Of a stretch of DNA of 64,000 bases, positions 25,340 to 37,110 are shown piece after piece. Origin of the DNA: Epiperipatus broadwayi (taxonomy: Eukaryota; Onychophora; Udeonychophora; Euonychophora; Peripatidae); assembly GCA_028023455.1 (NCBI GenBank), contig JAQFVV010012402.1, positions 11,326,292-11,390,291 on the forward strand, in the 5' to 3' direction. Made by a program: the position numbers and the translations under genes. Under the pieces are notes generated by a model that was not told the origin of the DNA, did no database searches, and saw nothing but the letters and a program-made list of their open reading frames with translations. Numbering within the stretch: the stretch's first letter is position 1; each line of letters begins with the position of its first letter.

Positions 25340-27480
25340 AAAAAGTTAGGAAATTTAATTCAAATTGCCATTAGAGACTGTCAAAAATGTAAAATTGTGA
25401 CAGGATTAAAAAGTGAATAAGCTTGTGATGTGATGTCTACATATCATGTCAGTGAAAAAATATTAATTATTAAAATAAAGATTGAACTAATGAATATGGT
25501 GTTCATATAGATAGATATTTCTATTGCAAGTAGTAAACATAGAAATGTTGAAAAGATTCATGGTAAATTAGAAAAACTATTAGATTTTATAGCTGAGGAA
25601 GATTATATTATTTTGATGAATGTTTTTAGTGCATCGGTGGATCTTTTGAAATTTCAAGATGTATTGGTAGATTTATTTGAAAAGTATCAATCCAAGAACA
25701 GAAATGCTAATCAAATTTTGTTTATATCATAACATGATTATTCCTAATGCACTATACAATATTTCTAAAAGATGTTATTTATAGAAAACACCTGGAGATT
25801 TTAAATATGTGATTGATTATATTATAGACAAGCAAAGATATAAAATTCAGATGAAATCTAATCATGGTTATCCTGGTAATGACATGAATAGGGATGGATC
25901 ATGTACTTCTTTTGACAGAATTTAATTACAAAAAAAAAATAATGTTTGAATAAATGTCTGAATTTAGATAAAATGAAGTAACTCAGGAAGTATAATGACA
26001 TTATAATATAGATAGCTGTTAAGGTGTTAGGAATAATGATTTTAATACTTAAGAAACTGTGGATGATTTAAGAAATATTGAATTGGATTGAAATATTAAA
26101 AAAAGGTTAGAAATGAAGACTTTGATTGATACAAGTAATTAAAAAATTAATAACAATAAAATATATAATAAAGAAAGAACAATATATAAATGCAATTTGT
26201 GAATAAATTGAGAAGAACTTAAATATAACAAAGATGGAAAAAGTGTATAAAAGAATTAAAATGCTAAATTACAAAAAGAAAATATTTAAAAATTTATTAT
26301 CAAAAATAAAAAATGGAAGGTACTTTTTGCGAGCACGAAGGTATATAGTAGATGAAAAAGGTATATTAAAAATTTATTTGAAAGAATAAAATTAAACATT
26401 GAGATTATATAGAGGCTGAAATGTGATTGAGGAAAATGAGAGAAGACCAATAATAACGAGAAAATAATTTTGTTATATTTTAGCTAAAATAAAGAACAAT
26501 AGGTGTAGATGTTATTTTAGTGGTATTTTTGAAAAAGAAATAATTTCATTAGATTTTATGATTACTAAAATAGCTGCACTTCTGGTAAGAAGAAATTCAA
26601 ATGATTCCCATAGAACAGAACCACTTTTATCTTAGACCTTCAAGATTCTATTAATAGTAATTAAAAACAGAATGCAACAGAAGACAGATAGAAATTTGAA
26701 CGATGATCAGTATGACTTTAGATACTAGCATTAAGAATGAGGAAAATGCTTTTGACAAGATGAATTTAAATTATATTTCAAATGATCCAAGAATGTGAGT
26801 TTTGATTAGAAGAATAAATAACTATTGCTAGAGCATCAAAATAGATGTAAAGAGTTGTAATAATACAAAAAGAAGTACGATATAGATTACCACTATTATT
26901 TTATTCATTCAACATTTTTTGAAAATATAATAATAATTATAAAAAGACAAATTATACGGATTGATTCTAATGGAAAGCATATTAATAGCAATTATTATAC
27001 AAATGATATAGCATTAATCATAGGTTTAAAAAAAGAAAATGCTTGAGACATTGATTATGCTTTCAGAGAGTTTCAAATTGAGACCGAATATTGATAAAAC
27101 TAAGATTATGATGGTAAATATAAATAAAAGGATGGGTTGAATTATTGGATAAATACTTCAAATCTGAGCAAGGTAGGGAATATTGTTATTTAAGAAATGA
27201 GACTAGTGGTAACAATGGTTGTCTAGGTCAGATTTAAAATATATTATTGTTGTCAAACTTAAGATTTTCAAAATAAAAAGATCTTATTACTCAAAAAATA
27301 TATTGGTATCAAAAATAATAGAATTGGTTAGCTCTTTTGTTTGGAATATGCTGATATATGGATGTGAGATTTAGTCTTCAGAAAAGCAAATATGGAAGTA
27401 TGATAAGAATGGCTGAAGACAGAGTAGTGTGGTCACAGCAACAAGGCATTGCTTATACTGATAATGATGATGATGATTAA
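25340..27480 (+). pseudogene. Decayed RTE-like LINE (endonuclease and reverse transcriptase)
   Basis: This holds fragments of one polyprotein in shifting frames. The APE endonuclease region spans about 25340-25930: LEKLLDFIAEEDYII near 25570, VIDYIIDKQRYK near 25813, and a late SDH-like position now RDGSC. The reverse transcriptase region has KNRMQQKTDRNLNDDQY near 26663, an active site read as YTND at 26996-27007 where YADD is expected, then KLRPNIDKTKIMMVN. A conserved C-terminal stretch (RMAEDRVVW) lies near 27412 and a (GAT)n tail ends at about 27479. Many stops and frameshifts make it clearly non-functional. Clade is tentative: the endonuclease resembles the RTE/BovB-derived type. The 5' end is not defined. 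Confidence 0.8.
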
Positions 27481-27920
27481 GAATATTGATCCATAAATTT
27501 TTAACTGCAACCATATATCATATATTTTTTGTTGTTGATAAGATTTTGTTTATTCAGATCACTACTAATTGTAATGTATAGATTTGGATAAAATATCTGT
27601 TTATTATGGTTATGTCTTTGTTCTCTGCATTGTACTTTGAAGACATTAAAAATAAAGCTGTTATTTTCATTATTTTTGATAAAATGGATTGACTGTGAAT
27701 TTAATTGATTTTGTTTCATATTTTTTTCATCATGTAACATTATCTTTTTATATTTTGTACTGAGTGGTGCTATAAGAAGATTCTTTTAGTAATAATAATA
27801 GTTGTATTGTCAGTCGCTTAACAGTGCATACGATGTTCAAGCATCAAAATGGAAGGTAGAGAACAATTTTATTCGGAAAAACGGATAATGGCTTTATTGC
27901 TTTGCTGTTCATAAAAAGTT
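27481..27920. other. AT-rich spacer
   Basis: Non-coding DNA between the RTE-like relic and the next SINE head. Chance frames on the minus strand have no recognisable motif. Confidence 0.5.
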
Positions 27921-28002
27921 TGAGTGCCAGAATCGATTCTGGGATCTTCTGATCTCAAGTCGAGTGAGTGTTCTATCAACTGCGCCAAACTACGCGGGGG
28001 GT
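27921..28002 (-). mobile_element. tRNA-derived SINE head (different family)
   Basis: Read on the minus strand, GTTTGGCGCAGTTGATAGAA resembles a tRNA D arm with an A box. It is followed by an anticodon-arm-like stretch (GACTTGAGATC) and CCAGAATCGATTCTGG, a T-arm-like hairpin with a weak B box. The acceptor ends do not pair, so this is not a working tRNA gene. A TA/TG microsatellite lies about 130 bases away on the plus strand. Probably the 5' part of a SINE unrelated to families A and B. Confidence 0.6.
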
Positions 28003-28136
28003 ATTTATTGAAAAGTTTTGTTTTACTCAATTTAATGCTTATGTTTGTCACTCACTGCCAGTACAATTTTTTAAAAATATCAAAGCAAATTTGTGCCAAT
28101 AATTATAGCAGAGCGCATTCCCACAGTTTCGATGTA

Positions 28137-28137
28137 C

Positions 28138-28172
<35 letters not shown>

Positions 28173-28176
28173 CGTG
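28137..28176. repeat. (TA)n(TG)n compound microsatellite
   Basis: Alternating TA for about 18 bases, followed by about 18 bases of TG. Confidence 0.9.
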
Positions 28177-28229
28177 CATGTAAAACCACTTCACTATATA
28201 TATAAAGTTGTTTTTAATAAACTGCTTCA

Positions 28230-29640
28230 TAATTAGAAGTTGATGGGGTAAAATTCATTGTAAAAATTAAAGGGTCTATGATCATTAGAAGTCCATTAGG
28301 ATTTCACATTGATCACCAATAAAGAGAAAAAGATCATTATGTGTTTCCAAAAATAGTCCAAAGGCTCTTTCAATTTAAAAACAGTGTCCTAAATTCTTTC
28401 ATTTCTGCTTAATCCAGTACAACTTTTTATGTTAAAATGAAATACTAATGATGTTAAATATAATAAAAAGTATAAATAAACTATGTATAACAATAAATAA
28501 TTCTATATTTGGGAATGTATAAAATTTTTATTAAACATATAAAATTTAATTTGTGTTTATATATATATCATTTTCAAAAATATTTTATTAGTGAGAAAAT
28601 AAAATTATTTTAATGACATAAATAGATTCCGAAAATTGACAGCACATATCTAAATACAGAAGTGTTAAAAGAAAATGTACTACCGATGATGATCAAGTAT
28701 TATTATTTGGGCATAACATTCTGTTGCTTAGTAAAATAATCATTAAATTTTCAATTTGTTGTAATATTAAAAAATAAAAAATCTTAATATCATCATTCAA
28801 AAACATGGTATCAATTATAAAAATAAAAAAATACACGGAATTTGCTTCTCGTAAACATACTTCACTAATATTACCAGATTTCTAATATATAAATCAAAAA
28901 TACAGATGATTAAAGCAAAATAATCTTTATATAGCACAACATAGGTCAATTATTTCTCTGATAACCCCAGAGAAACTCTGAAGAAAATGTTATTGCTTAG
29001 CAAGCTTGCCATTTGACAGATAGTGAGCCTCATCCTTATTTTACTTTCTAGAATAATTAAATACTCATTTGCTGATTAATATTGGATTACCTGACTTGAA
29101 TATGGGTCAACTGTCTGGGAAACAAACCATCAAACATTGTCTAAAACCTGAAAAAAAAATTAATTTGTTTGATCCAAATTCAAACATGGATCATAGAACA
29201 TGATAGGCAGATATACTGTGGATATTATTTATCAATTGTGACTAGCTGTATTTTTATACTTAAAAAAATAAAATCTGCTATACAAAATGGATATATAATT
29301 TTTTAACTAAACTTAAATTTTTGGTTAATGTGTTAAGAAACCTCATACTGATAATGAAGGATAATGTTCCAAGTTTTTATTTTTATAATTAATAATTGTT
29401 TGCTATTACATAAACTTACAAAAACCTTTTTGGGAATGTATTCAATACTTTATATTACTTTATCAACATTCACAGTGATTAAGTCATGTGCAGTTTGATG
29501 CAAGAATAGAATGAGATACACTGAAGCTCAACCAGCAACTTTCTACAGTATCTTCTAAATAACTAATCACTTATTAGTAGTTTACATTATACCACTAAAC
29601 ATCACATGATCACCATTTTTTGTGCTTGCTCATATCTGCT
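28230..29640. other. AT-rich intergenic DNA
   Basis: Nothing recognised. A (TA) run occurs near 28559. Confidence 0.6.
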
Positions 29641-29644
29641 ATTA

Positions 29645-29735
29645 AAACAGGATTTTATGCACAAGCCTTCTGGCATCCTTTGATTACTCTGGCTTGCACT
29701 GAGTAGCACTACTATACGGAGAGTTTTGCCCGTTT
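29645..29735 (+). repeat. Single arm of the 9.3-kb foldback family
   Basis: GGATTTTATGCACAAGCCTT, then CTGGCATCC, TTGATTACTCTGG and GAGAGTTTTGCC follow the right arm of 9301-9611 (about 9525-9605) with a few substitutions. The opposite arm is absent, so this is a solo or truncated copy. Confidence 0.8.
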
Positions 29736-31725
29736 TAATATTTACATTATGTTTCAAATGAAACTAAAAAATTCAGAATTAGATGTTATATAATTGATTA
29801 TAAAATATTGTGGTATACAGAATCTTCATAAATTATGAATTCTGGAATAAGCTCTAATAATTTTGTTCAAAATGTTTATATTTTGAAAACATTCATTAAA
29901 AGATAATGGAGTTAGAAATATATTAGTACTAGGATTGTAGAAAATAAAATCACTAATTATTCTATGGAATCATATTGATTTTTTGAAATCTGTTATTAAC
30001 TACTAAACATCATTTAAATATCTCCTATAATAATAAACTGATTAAGGCTTATGGGAAAGAAATCAAAAGTTTATGGACATTCTGATTTTGGTATATTATA
30101 AGGTAATCTTATTCATAAAAACAGTATATAATAACAGAAAAGTTTGGAAATGAAGAAAGAGGCAACTACAATAAGAATGGACTCCATCATTCTAATAATA
30201 ATAAATGTAATGAGAAGCCTAAAAAACAAATAAATATTTTTTTCTAAAAAAAATTAGATTTTTTTAATATACTGAGTTTATGTATAAGAAGTAGATGCAA
30301 ATGCAAATATAGTAAAAAAAAACGAATAAATAAAAAGCAGTCAAACATTGTTAAGGGTGCAAACTCAAATATATTTGTTACTGCAGCCATATTGTGTATA
30401 AAAAAATAATACAAAAAAATAAATAATTTAAAGCAATATTACTTGAAATAATCGTATAAAGAAGTTATAAATTTTAGATAAAAAGAAAATACAGGTTATA
30501 AATAAAAATATATTATTAAAAAAACAGAAATAATGTGGGCAAGTGTTAAAGTAAAAACAAACGTTGCCAAGAAAAGTTTTTAAAGGAATAGAGTAAACCA
30601 TTAAATAAACAAAGCAATAGATTTGAAAATGAAATGCATACTATTATTGTACATGAAAATGATTGTTTTAAAATAGATTTTTAAAATAAAAAAATATATA
30701 TACAGATTTAGCATAAATTTTCCTTTTGAAAACTAAATGACCAGAACATTATATTATTTTTATTTTAGAATTATTATAAGACAATATGATTCATTAATTA
30801 ATTTTACAATATTGATAACAGTTGAACAGCAAGCAATAAGATAGATAGTCAAATAGTGAATGTTCAGTCTTGAAGCATAAAGAGAAGTCAACTAGTTAAG
30901 TGCTACTTATTTATTTAAAACTATATGTGATTTGATGATTCTTTACTTTTCTCCTCATTTAAATGTAGTTCTGTATTTAAATAGCATTTTTCATGTTTAA
31001 CAAGAAAAAAATATAAATGCATAAAGCATTTAACTTGTTGAGTATGCTTCCAATGTTTATGGTTATATTCCTAGCTCTAGTAATGACAGCAGAATATTGT
31101 ATATCATTTACATAATGGATACACAATATTTAAATATGCTAACAATTATGTAAATATCCCATTTACATATTCCATTTCTTTGATAATGATATGCATGATT
31201 CTATTTTATTGATTGGTGATAAACAATGCATCTTTTACAATATTTAAATATTATCTATTTATTATATAAACAACATACAACATCCTGATGTCATTACTAG
31301 AGCTATAAATCTGACCATAAATGTCAAAAGCATGCTCATCATGTTAAACGCTTCATAAATTTGTTTTCTTATTAAATGCATAAAACACTGTTTAAATATA
31401 GAATTAAATCTATATGATGAAAGTAATTATAAGATATTTATATATTTGGAAATTTTTTAAATAATTAATATATGTAATCTAAATTACAAAATAGAAATTA
31501 AAGTAATTGAAATCGTATAAGGGTTATGAGTAAAAAAAATAATCTTTTTAACTTTTAAAAAAGTTTATTAACAAAAATGCAGAAATTGTAATAATTCAAG
31601 TTGATAATGTGCATGTCTCTTATATTAAAGATTATTTTAGTAAGCTAAATTATTTAATTAATGGTCAAATAATATTATCTATCATAAAAACGGTAATCAT
31701 TTAGTAGGTACTCTGAAACTTTTAC
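29736..31725. other. AT-rich intergenic DNA
   Basis: Long A-rich and T-rich runs, no gene or repeat family recognised. It borders the presumed 5' end of the CR1-like LINE. Confidence 0.55.
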
Positions 31726-32020
31726 ATATACCAGAAGGAGCCACCAACCACAGCTGACAAACGGAGCTAAGTTGAATTTGGATATTTTTAAAATTTATTT
31801 TAGTTCTGTTTTTCTTTACGTGCGAGATTGATCTTTTGAGAGCAGTCAGATAAAAAACAATTATTGTGAATGAGAGTAAAATTGTGATTGAGAGAGTGAG
31901 TTATTTGAAAGATTGAAAATTTTTGTGTTTAACTGTCTGAAAGATTTTCGTTCGCCATTTTAGGTTAGAAGTTTTTTTTTAAAAAAAAAAGTTGTTCCTG
32001 TTGAATGTGTGATAGCATAA

Positions 32021-32460
32021 GGATATTTATAAAAAAAAGTTGTATCTAAGTTTAATCTGCTTTAGTTAAGTTTGTTACTGAAGGTTTTTTGAATTTAAAA
32101 TAGGTATTTGGTTTGAGAAAAAAGGTAACGTTTGTTTGGGAGGCCTAACATTAGAAGACACGTGGGTATAGTTTTGATCAGGTTTGGGAAAAGTAAAAAA
32201 GTTTTATTTTTCTGTATAAGTGTGTTTGAAGACTAGGTGAGGTATTATAAAGAGATATTTATAAAAAAATTGTATGTAAGTTTAATTCGTTTTAGTTAAG
32301 TTTGTTACTGAGAGTTTTTTAAATTTTAAAATTGGCATTTATTTTGAGATAAAAGGCATAACGTTAGTAAACACGTGGTTGTAGTTTGATCAAGCTTGGG
32401 AAAAAGTAAAAAAGTTTTTTTTATTTTTCAGTATAAGGGTGTTTGAAGAATCAAATATAG
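32021..32460 (+). repeat. Tandem duplication in the LINE 5' leader
   Basis: Unit 1 is about 32021-32251 and unit 2 about 32252-32460. Both contain GATATTTATAAAAAAA, TTTAGTTAAGTTTGTTACTG, AACACGTGG or GACACGTGG, GTTTGATCA and AAAGTAAAAAAGTTTT in the same order. ORF1 begins 25 bases after unit 2. Repeated leader units that drive transcription are known in some other LINEs; that they do so here is inference. The palindrome CACGTG lies in both units and could bind E-box factors. Confidence 0.85.
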
Positions 32461-32485
32461 AATAGGTGATTTGAAAAATAAGAAT

Positions 32486-33478
32486 ATGGATTCCATTTGT
32501 GTGGCACAATGTATATACGATCGACAGAAAGGAGTTAGACGAGCAGTAGTAGAGTGTACAGTGTGTGCTGAGGTGTATCATTTGAAATGTTTGAATAAGA
32601 ATAGGAAGGATGTAACAGGTTTCTGGATATGTAGTCAGTGTGTAAATGTGATTAAAGAGGTGAGAAAGTGGTTTTTAAGTGTAGGTAGTCTAGAGAGAAA
32701 GTCAGAGGAGAGGGAGCAAAATGTAGTTAAGAAAGATAGGACAGAGTATGGTTTTAGTGGAGTGTCAGAAAATATGGGTGAAGGAAGTAGTAATGCAATG
32801 GAGATGGTTAGACAGAGAATAAGTAAGATAGAGGAAGAAATGAAGGATATAGAAGTAAAGTTAAAATTGTTAGAGACAAAGTGTGAGGAGATAAAGGAAT
32901 TATTGAGTAGAAATGATAAGGAAGAAATGGATAAGGAAATTCAGAAGATGGTAGAAAAGGTTAAAGATGGAGTAGAGAAAATAGATTATGAGGCAGTATT
33001 CATAGGAGATTCACTAATAAGAGAATGTGGGGATATAATTGCAAGAGAAAATAGAAGCAGGTTTGTTAGAGTATGTTTGCCTGGAGCAAAAATTAGGGAT
33101 GTGACAGATAAAGTAAGAAAGCAAGGTAGTAGAGATGTATATGTAATGGTATGGATTAATAATTTGTTAGAGCCATCAGAGAAAGTAATGGATGAGTATA
33201 TAGAATTGATTAGGAATTTGAGAGAGATTAAAGGAAGAGTAGGAGTAGTGGGACTATTACCAAGATTTGATAAGAGGCATTTATTAGATAGGGCATGTTC
33301 TATAAATGAGAGAGTGAAAAAATTGTGTGAGAGAAATAATGTTGTGTTTGTGGATGTATGGGATTTGTTTATTGGAAAGAGGGAGTTGTATAGTAAAGAT
33401 GGTTTGCACTTAGGAAAACAAGGAAGTGAAGGTTTAGGGAGTCTGATATTTAAAGAATATAATTCGGGAAACCTTTAA
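32486..33478 (+). CDS. LINE ORF1: PHD finger and SGNH esterase protein
   Basis: 330 residues from the ATG at 32486; the frame is also open 15 bases upstream but without an ATG. Residues 5-52 form a PHD-type zinc finger with ligands C5, C9, C24, C27, H32, C35, C49 and C52. Residues about 105-165 are a charged coiled coil. Residues about 168-325 are an SGNH/GDSL esterase: the GDSL block with Ser176, Gly200 in LPG, Asn in WINNL (225-226), and Asp305/His308 in KDGLHLG. All expected catalytic positions seem present. Such ORF1 proteins are known from CR1-like LINEs, where they are thought to package LINE RNA; the esterase substrate is unknown. The ORF is unbroken, unlike ORF2. Codons are A/G-rich and C-poor. 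Confidence 0.9.
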   Translation: MDSICVAQCIYDRQKGVRRAVVECTVCAEVYHLKCLNKNRKDVTGFWICSQCVNVIKEVRKWFLSVGSLERKSEEREQNVVKKDRTEYGFSGVSENMGEGSSNAMEMVRQRISKIEEEMKDIEVKLKLLETKCEEIKELLSRNDKEEMDKEIQKMVEKVKDGVEKIDYEAVFIGDSLIRECGDIIARENRSRFVRVCLPGAKIRDVTDKVRKQGSRDVYVMVWINNLLEPSEKVMDEYIELIRNLREIKGRVGVVGLLPRFDKRHLLDRACSINERVKKLCERNNVVFVDVWDLFIGKRELYSKDGLHLGKQGSEGLGSLIFKEYNSGNL

Positions 33479-33552
33479 AGGGGGGTGGGCTTTTAAATTG
33501 TAATATTATCAAAAAGAAGAAGAATGAAGGGGATATAAGAAATAAGCAAAAG

Positions 33553-36500
33553 ATGGTTGATTTACATATAAGTGTAGATGTGGAGAGGGAATGGTTTTGT
33601 AAGATTAGTGGTAAGAAAGTTTGTTATAAACGTAATGGAGAAGAAGGAAGCAAAAGAATTTATAAAAGAGTAGTTAGGAAAGAAGAAATTGTTAAAATTG
33701 GGTTTTTGAATATGCAAGGTGGTAGCAGACCAGAAAAATGGCTGGAATTAAATAAAGCAATTGAAAATGAAGGTCTTGGGGTATTAGCAGTAGTGGAAAC
33801 TCATCTAAGAGAAGAAGAAGAACCTATTTTGGAAGAGGTAGTATGGCAGGGTATAAACAGAAAAGAAAAAGAAAAAAGGGGTGATGGTATAGGGGTTATA
33901 TCGAAAAAAAATTTAAATACTGTTAAATGTCAAGAACATTTGTGGTTTGAAATAAGGTTGGGTAGACAAGAATGGATGGTGACTGTAGTGTATATCACCA
34001 CTGGAGATAGTCAAACTGTAATGGAGTGGAACAATAGTATATATGAATGCCTAGTTAAGGATATACAGAGTTTTAAAGAAAAGGGGAAGAGAATAATGGT
34101 TATAGGGGATATGAATGGGCATATTGAAGAAATTGATGATGTAGATAATAAGAATGGTCAGTTTTTGAAGGAATTTTGTCAAAGAGTAAATTTGAGCATT
34201 GGGAATTTATCAAATGTATATGATGGACAATACACATGGTCTAGGAATAATGTATTTCACACAATAGATTATGTATTGGTAGAGAAAGAGGGAATGAATA
34301 AAATACGAAAAATTAAGGTGTTTGATAATGAAGAGAGAGTGTGTAATAGTGATCATAACTTTATTGTAATAGAAATGGTTAGTAATGTGATGGAGGATAG
34401 AAATAAAGGTAGAAATAATAGTGAAAGATGTGGATGGAGAGTGAATGATAAGAATAAGTTGGAAGAGTATAAAATAAAAGTTGAAGAAACCATGGAGCAG
34501 TTGGTTGGGGATGAGTATAAGGACTGGTGTGGTGAAGTAGAAAAAGTGGCAAATAGGGTTTTAGTCGAGAATATGAAGAAGAATAAAAATAATAAAAAAT
34601 GAGAGTTAGTAAAAGTGTAAAAGAAAGGAAAAAAGCATGCAGAGAATATAAGTGTGCTATTAAGAATAAAGAAAGTGAAAATGATATTAATGTTAAATGG
34701 GGAAAGTACTTGGAAAAGAAGAAGCTAGCTAAAATGGATAATTATAGAGAGAGGATGAAGTTAAATAATAAATTGTTGGAGGATATTAATAAAAGTGGAA
34801 GAAATGGGAGTAAAAAATTTTGGAATTACATTAAAAGGAGAAATGTAGGGGAAAGAGAGATAGTATTAATAGATGATGAGGGAATACAATGTAGCTCTAG
34901 AGGCGAGCTAGAGAAAATCTTAAATAGATATGTAATTATCCCATAGAAAAGATGTTAGATGTGAAGGAATTAGTGATAGAAAACATGAAAGCAGTTAGTA
35001 GTCTGGAATATTAGGTTCACAAAAAATGAATTGAATGAGGCAGGAAAGAGATTGAAAAGTGGAAAGGCGAGAGGTTTAGATGGATGGGCAGCAGAGATGG
35101 TAATGAATTTAGAGCATAGAGCAAAAGCAAAGTTATTATCATGTTTTAATAAGATGGCGCAGAAGACAGTTTTTCCAGTTAGTTGGAGTAATACAAGAAT
35201 AAGATTATTATTTAAAGGAAAGGGTAAGGATCATAGAAAGTTAAATAATTATAGACCGATAGCGGTAACATCAGTTTTATATAAAGTTTTCGCATATATG
35301 GTAGCTGGAAGTGTTGTAAAATGGATGGAAGAAAATAATGTAGTGAGGGAAATGCAAGGAGGCTTTAGGTCAGATAGGCATATAGGAGATAGTTTGTTTG
35401 TAGTTACACAACTTATGGAGATGAGTAGGAATTCAGGTAAATCATTATATATGAGTTTTATAGATATAGAGAACGCATATGATAGAGTAAATAGAAATAG
35501 ATTATGGGTAAGATTAGCCAATTTGGGAATAGATGAAGCTTTAGTAAATATTATTAAGAAATTATATGAAAATAATTATTATACTTATCAATTAGGGGAT
35601 ATAGAATCAGTTAAAGTTAAAAATGGAGTGGGATTAAGGCAAGGATACCCTATGTCACCGATTTTGTTTTTGTTGTTTTTGAGGGAAATGGAAAAAGCAA
35701 TAGAAAGACTAGGAAGAGGGGTAGAGATATCATTAATAGATGGCAAAGGAGTATATACTTTGTTGGGTCTTTTTTTTTTGCAGATGATATCTTTTTATGT
35801 GCAAAAAGAAGAGAAGATATGGATATTATGTTGAGGACATGTGCAAGGGTGGGTAAAGAGATGGGGATTAAATTTAGTGAAGAAAAATCAAATATAATGA
35901 TGGTTAATACTGGGGAAAGGGAGGATGTAGTTTTTTTATTGGGGGATATAAAGTTAAGTGTGGTGGATAGATATAGATATTTGGGAATCATCTTATGTAA
36001 TCAGGAAAATTGCTTGGTTGAATGGGAGAAAAAATTGGTAAATGAAGCAAAGAAAAGAAAATTTGGTAAAGAAACTAACAGTATTTTCATATAATAAATA
36101 TGATGTAGCTAGAATTGTATGAAAGGGAGTTGCAGTAGCAGGGTTAACATATGGTAATGATCCATTATGTGTTAGTAAAAGGATTTTAGATTATTTAGAG
36201 AAAGTACAAAGGGAAGTAGGAAGACATGCATTAGATGCAGAGATGTGGACAGCAAAGGAGGCAATTCAAGGAGAAATGGGATGGTCAAGTTTCTATATGA
36301 GAGATGCAAAAAGTAAAATGAAAATGTTTGGTAGGTTGCAGTTTATGGATAGTAAAAGAATAGCCAAAATAGTGTTTAATTGGGTTATGAGTAAAGGGCA
36401 GGTAACAAGATGGGTGAGAAAGGTAATGCAGTATGCAAAAGATTTGGATAAAGAATATATATCGGTATACTTGTATAAAAGGTGAGATGATTGTGTTAGG

Positions 36501-37007
36501 AGGATTGTTGAGTGTTATAGTGGTAAGGAATGGGATAAAAGAATAGAAGAATTAATAAAAAATAGGGAGTTGGAGAGATGGAGAAGTAGTATGGAGGATA
36601 AGAAGAGTTTAAATATATATAGAAGTAAACGGAATATTGGAAGTGAGTTAATTTATGATAATAGTAAGGAAAGTAGTTTATTGTTTAAGGCTCGAACGGG
36701 ATCTTTAGCAACAAGAGAATATACATGTAAATGGAAAACTATGGGTGATTTAGCGTGCAGATTGTGGAAGGAAGGTATAGAAAATATTAGGCATCTGTTG
36801 ATTGAATGTAAATGCTTGAAAGCAGAAAGGGTACAGATAATGAAGTTATGGGAGAATAGGTATGAACAAAGTGACAATACAGAAAGTGAGTTAGTGGTTT
36901 TTATGCTGGGTTTGCGAAAAGATAAGGAGGATTTTGATTTAAAGGCTATAGAGTTGACAAAGATTATGTTGTGGAAATGGGATGGGGCAGAATATGGGAA
37001 GACTTAG
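33553..37007 (+). pseudogene. LINE ORF2: APE endonuclease and reverse transcriptase, frameshifted
   Basis: The endonuclease is intact in the first open stretch (33553-34602, 349 codons). Key positions are N53 in FLNMQG, E82 in VETHL, D186 in GDMN, W219 in YTWS, D239 in IDYV, and S266-D267-H268. The reverse transcriptase follows: RGLDGWAAE near 35071, YRPIAVTS, FIDIENAYDRV, GLRQGYPMSP near 35634, and FADD at 35777-35788. Its C-terminal part ends with a His/Cys-like HLLIECKCLK near 36793. Breaks are frameshifts near 34598 (A run), 34935, 35000, 35770-35779 (T run) and 36055, plus TGA near 36120 and at 36483. The enzyme nicks target DNA and primes reverse transcription from the nick. The few breaks suggest a fairly recent insertion; some in homopolymers could be assembly errors. 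Confidence 0.88.
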
Positions 37008-37110
37008 AGTGGGGAATGGAAAATAAAGTGGCTAACAGGTTTATCTGGGCATAGTTGCTGAGATATTCTTGACTTCGTTTAAGGAGAAGCCAAATACATC
37101 ACATATCAAA

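Larger units (their letters stand above)
31730..37110 (+). mobile_element. CR1-like LINE, near full length
   Basis: A two-ORF non-LTR retrotransposon. A leader of about 750 bases precedes ORF1 (PHD finger plus SGNH esterase), then a gap of about 75 bases and ORF2 (APE endonuclease plus reverse transcriptase), then a 3' tail of about 100 bases. The composition shift to a purine-rich, C-poor plus strand begins near 31730 (GGAGCCACCAACCAC) and ends soon after 37080. The 3' tail is supported by a second, inverted copy of this end at 39497-39671. ORF1 is intact; ORF2 carries about five frameshifts and two stops. PHD and esterase domains in ORF1 are a documented feature of CR1-like LINEs. Insertion boundaries are approximate, as no target-site duplication was pinned down. 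Confidence 0.85.

Noticed and set aside
27921-28002. Functional tRNA gene
   Set aside because: The T-loop is six bases, the B box is poor and the acceptor ends do not pair; better read as a SINE head.
35249-35991. Minus-strand frames over the LINE reverse transcriptase
   Set aside because: Antisense shadows of ORF2, explained by its A/G-rich codons.
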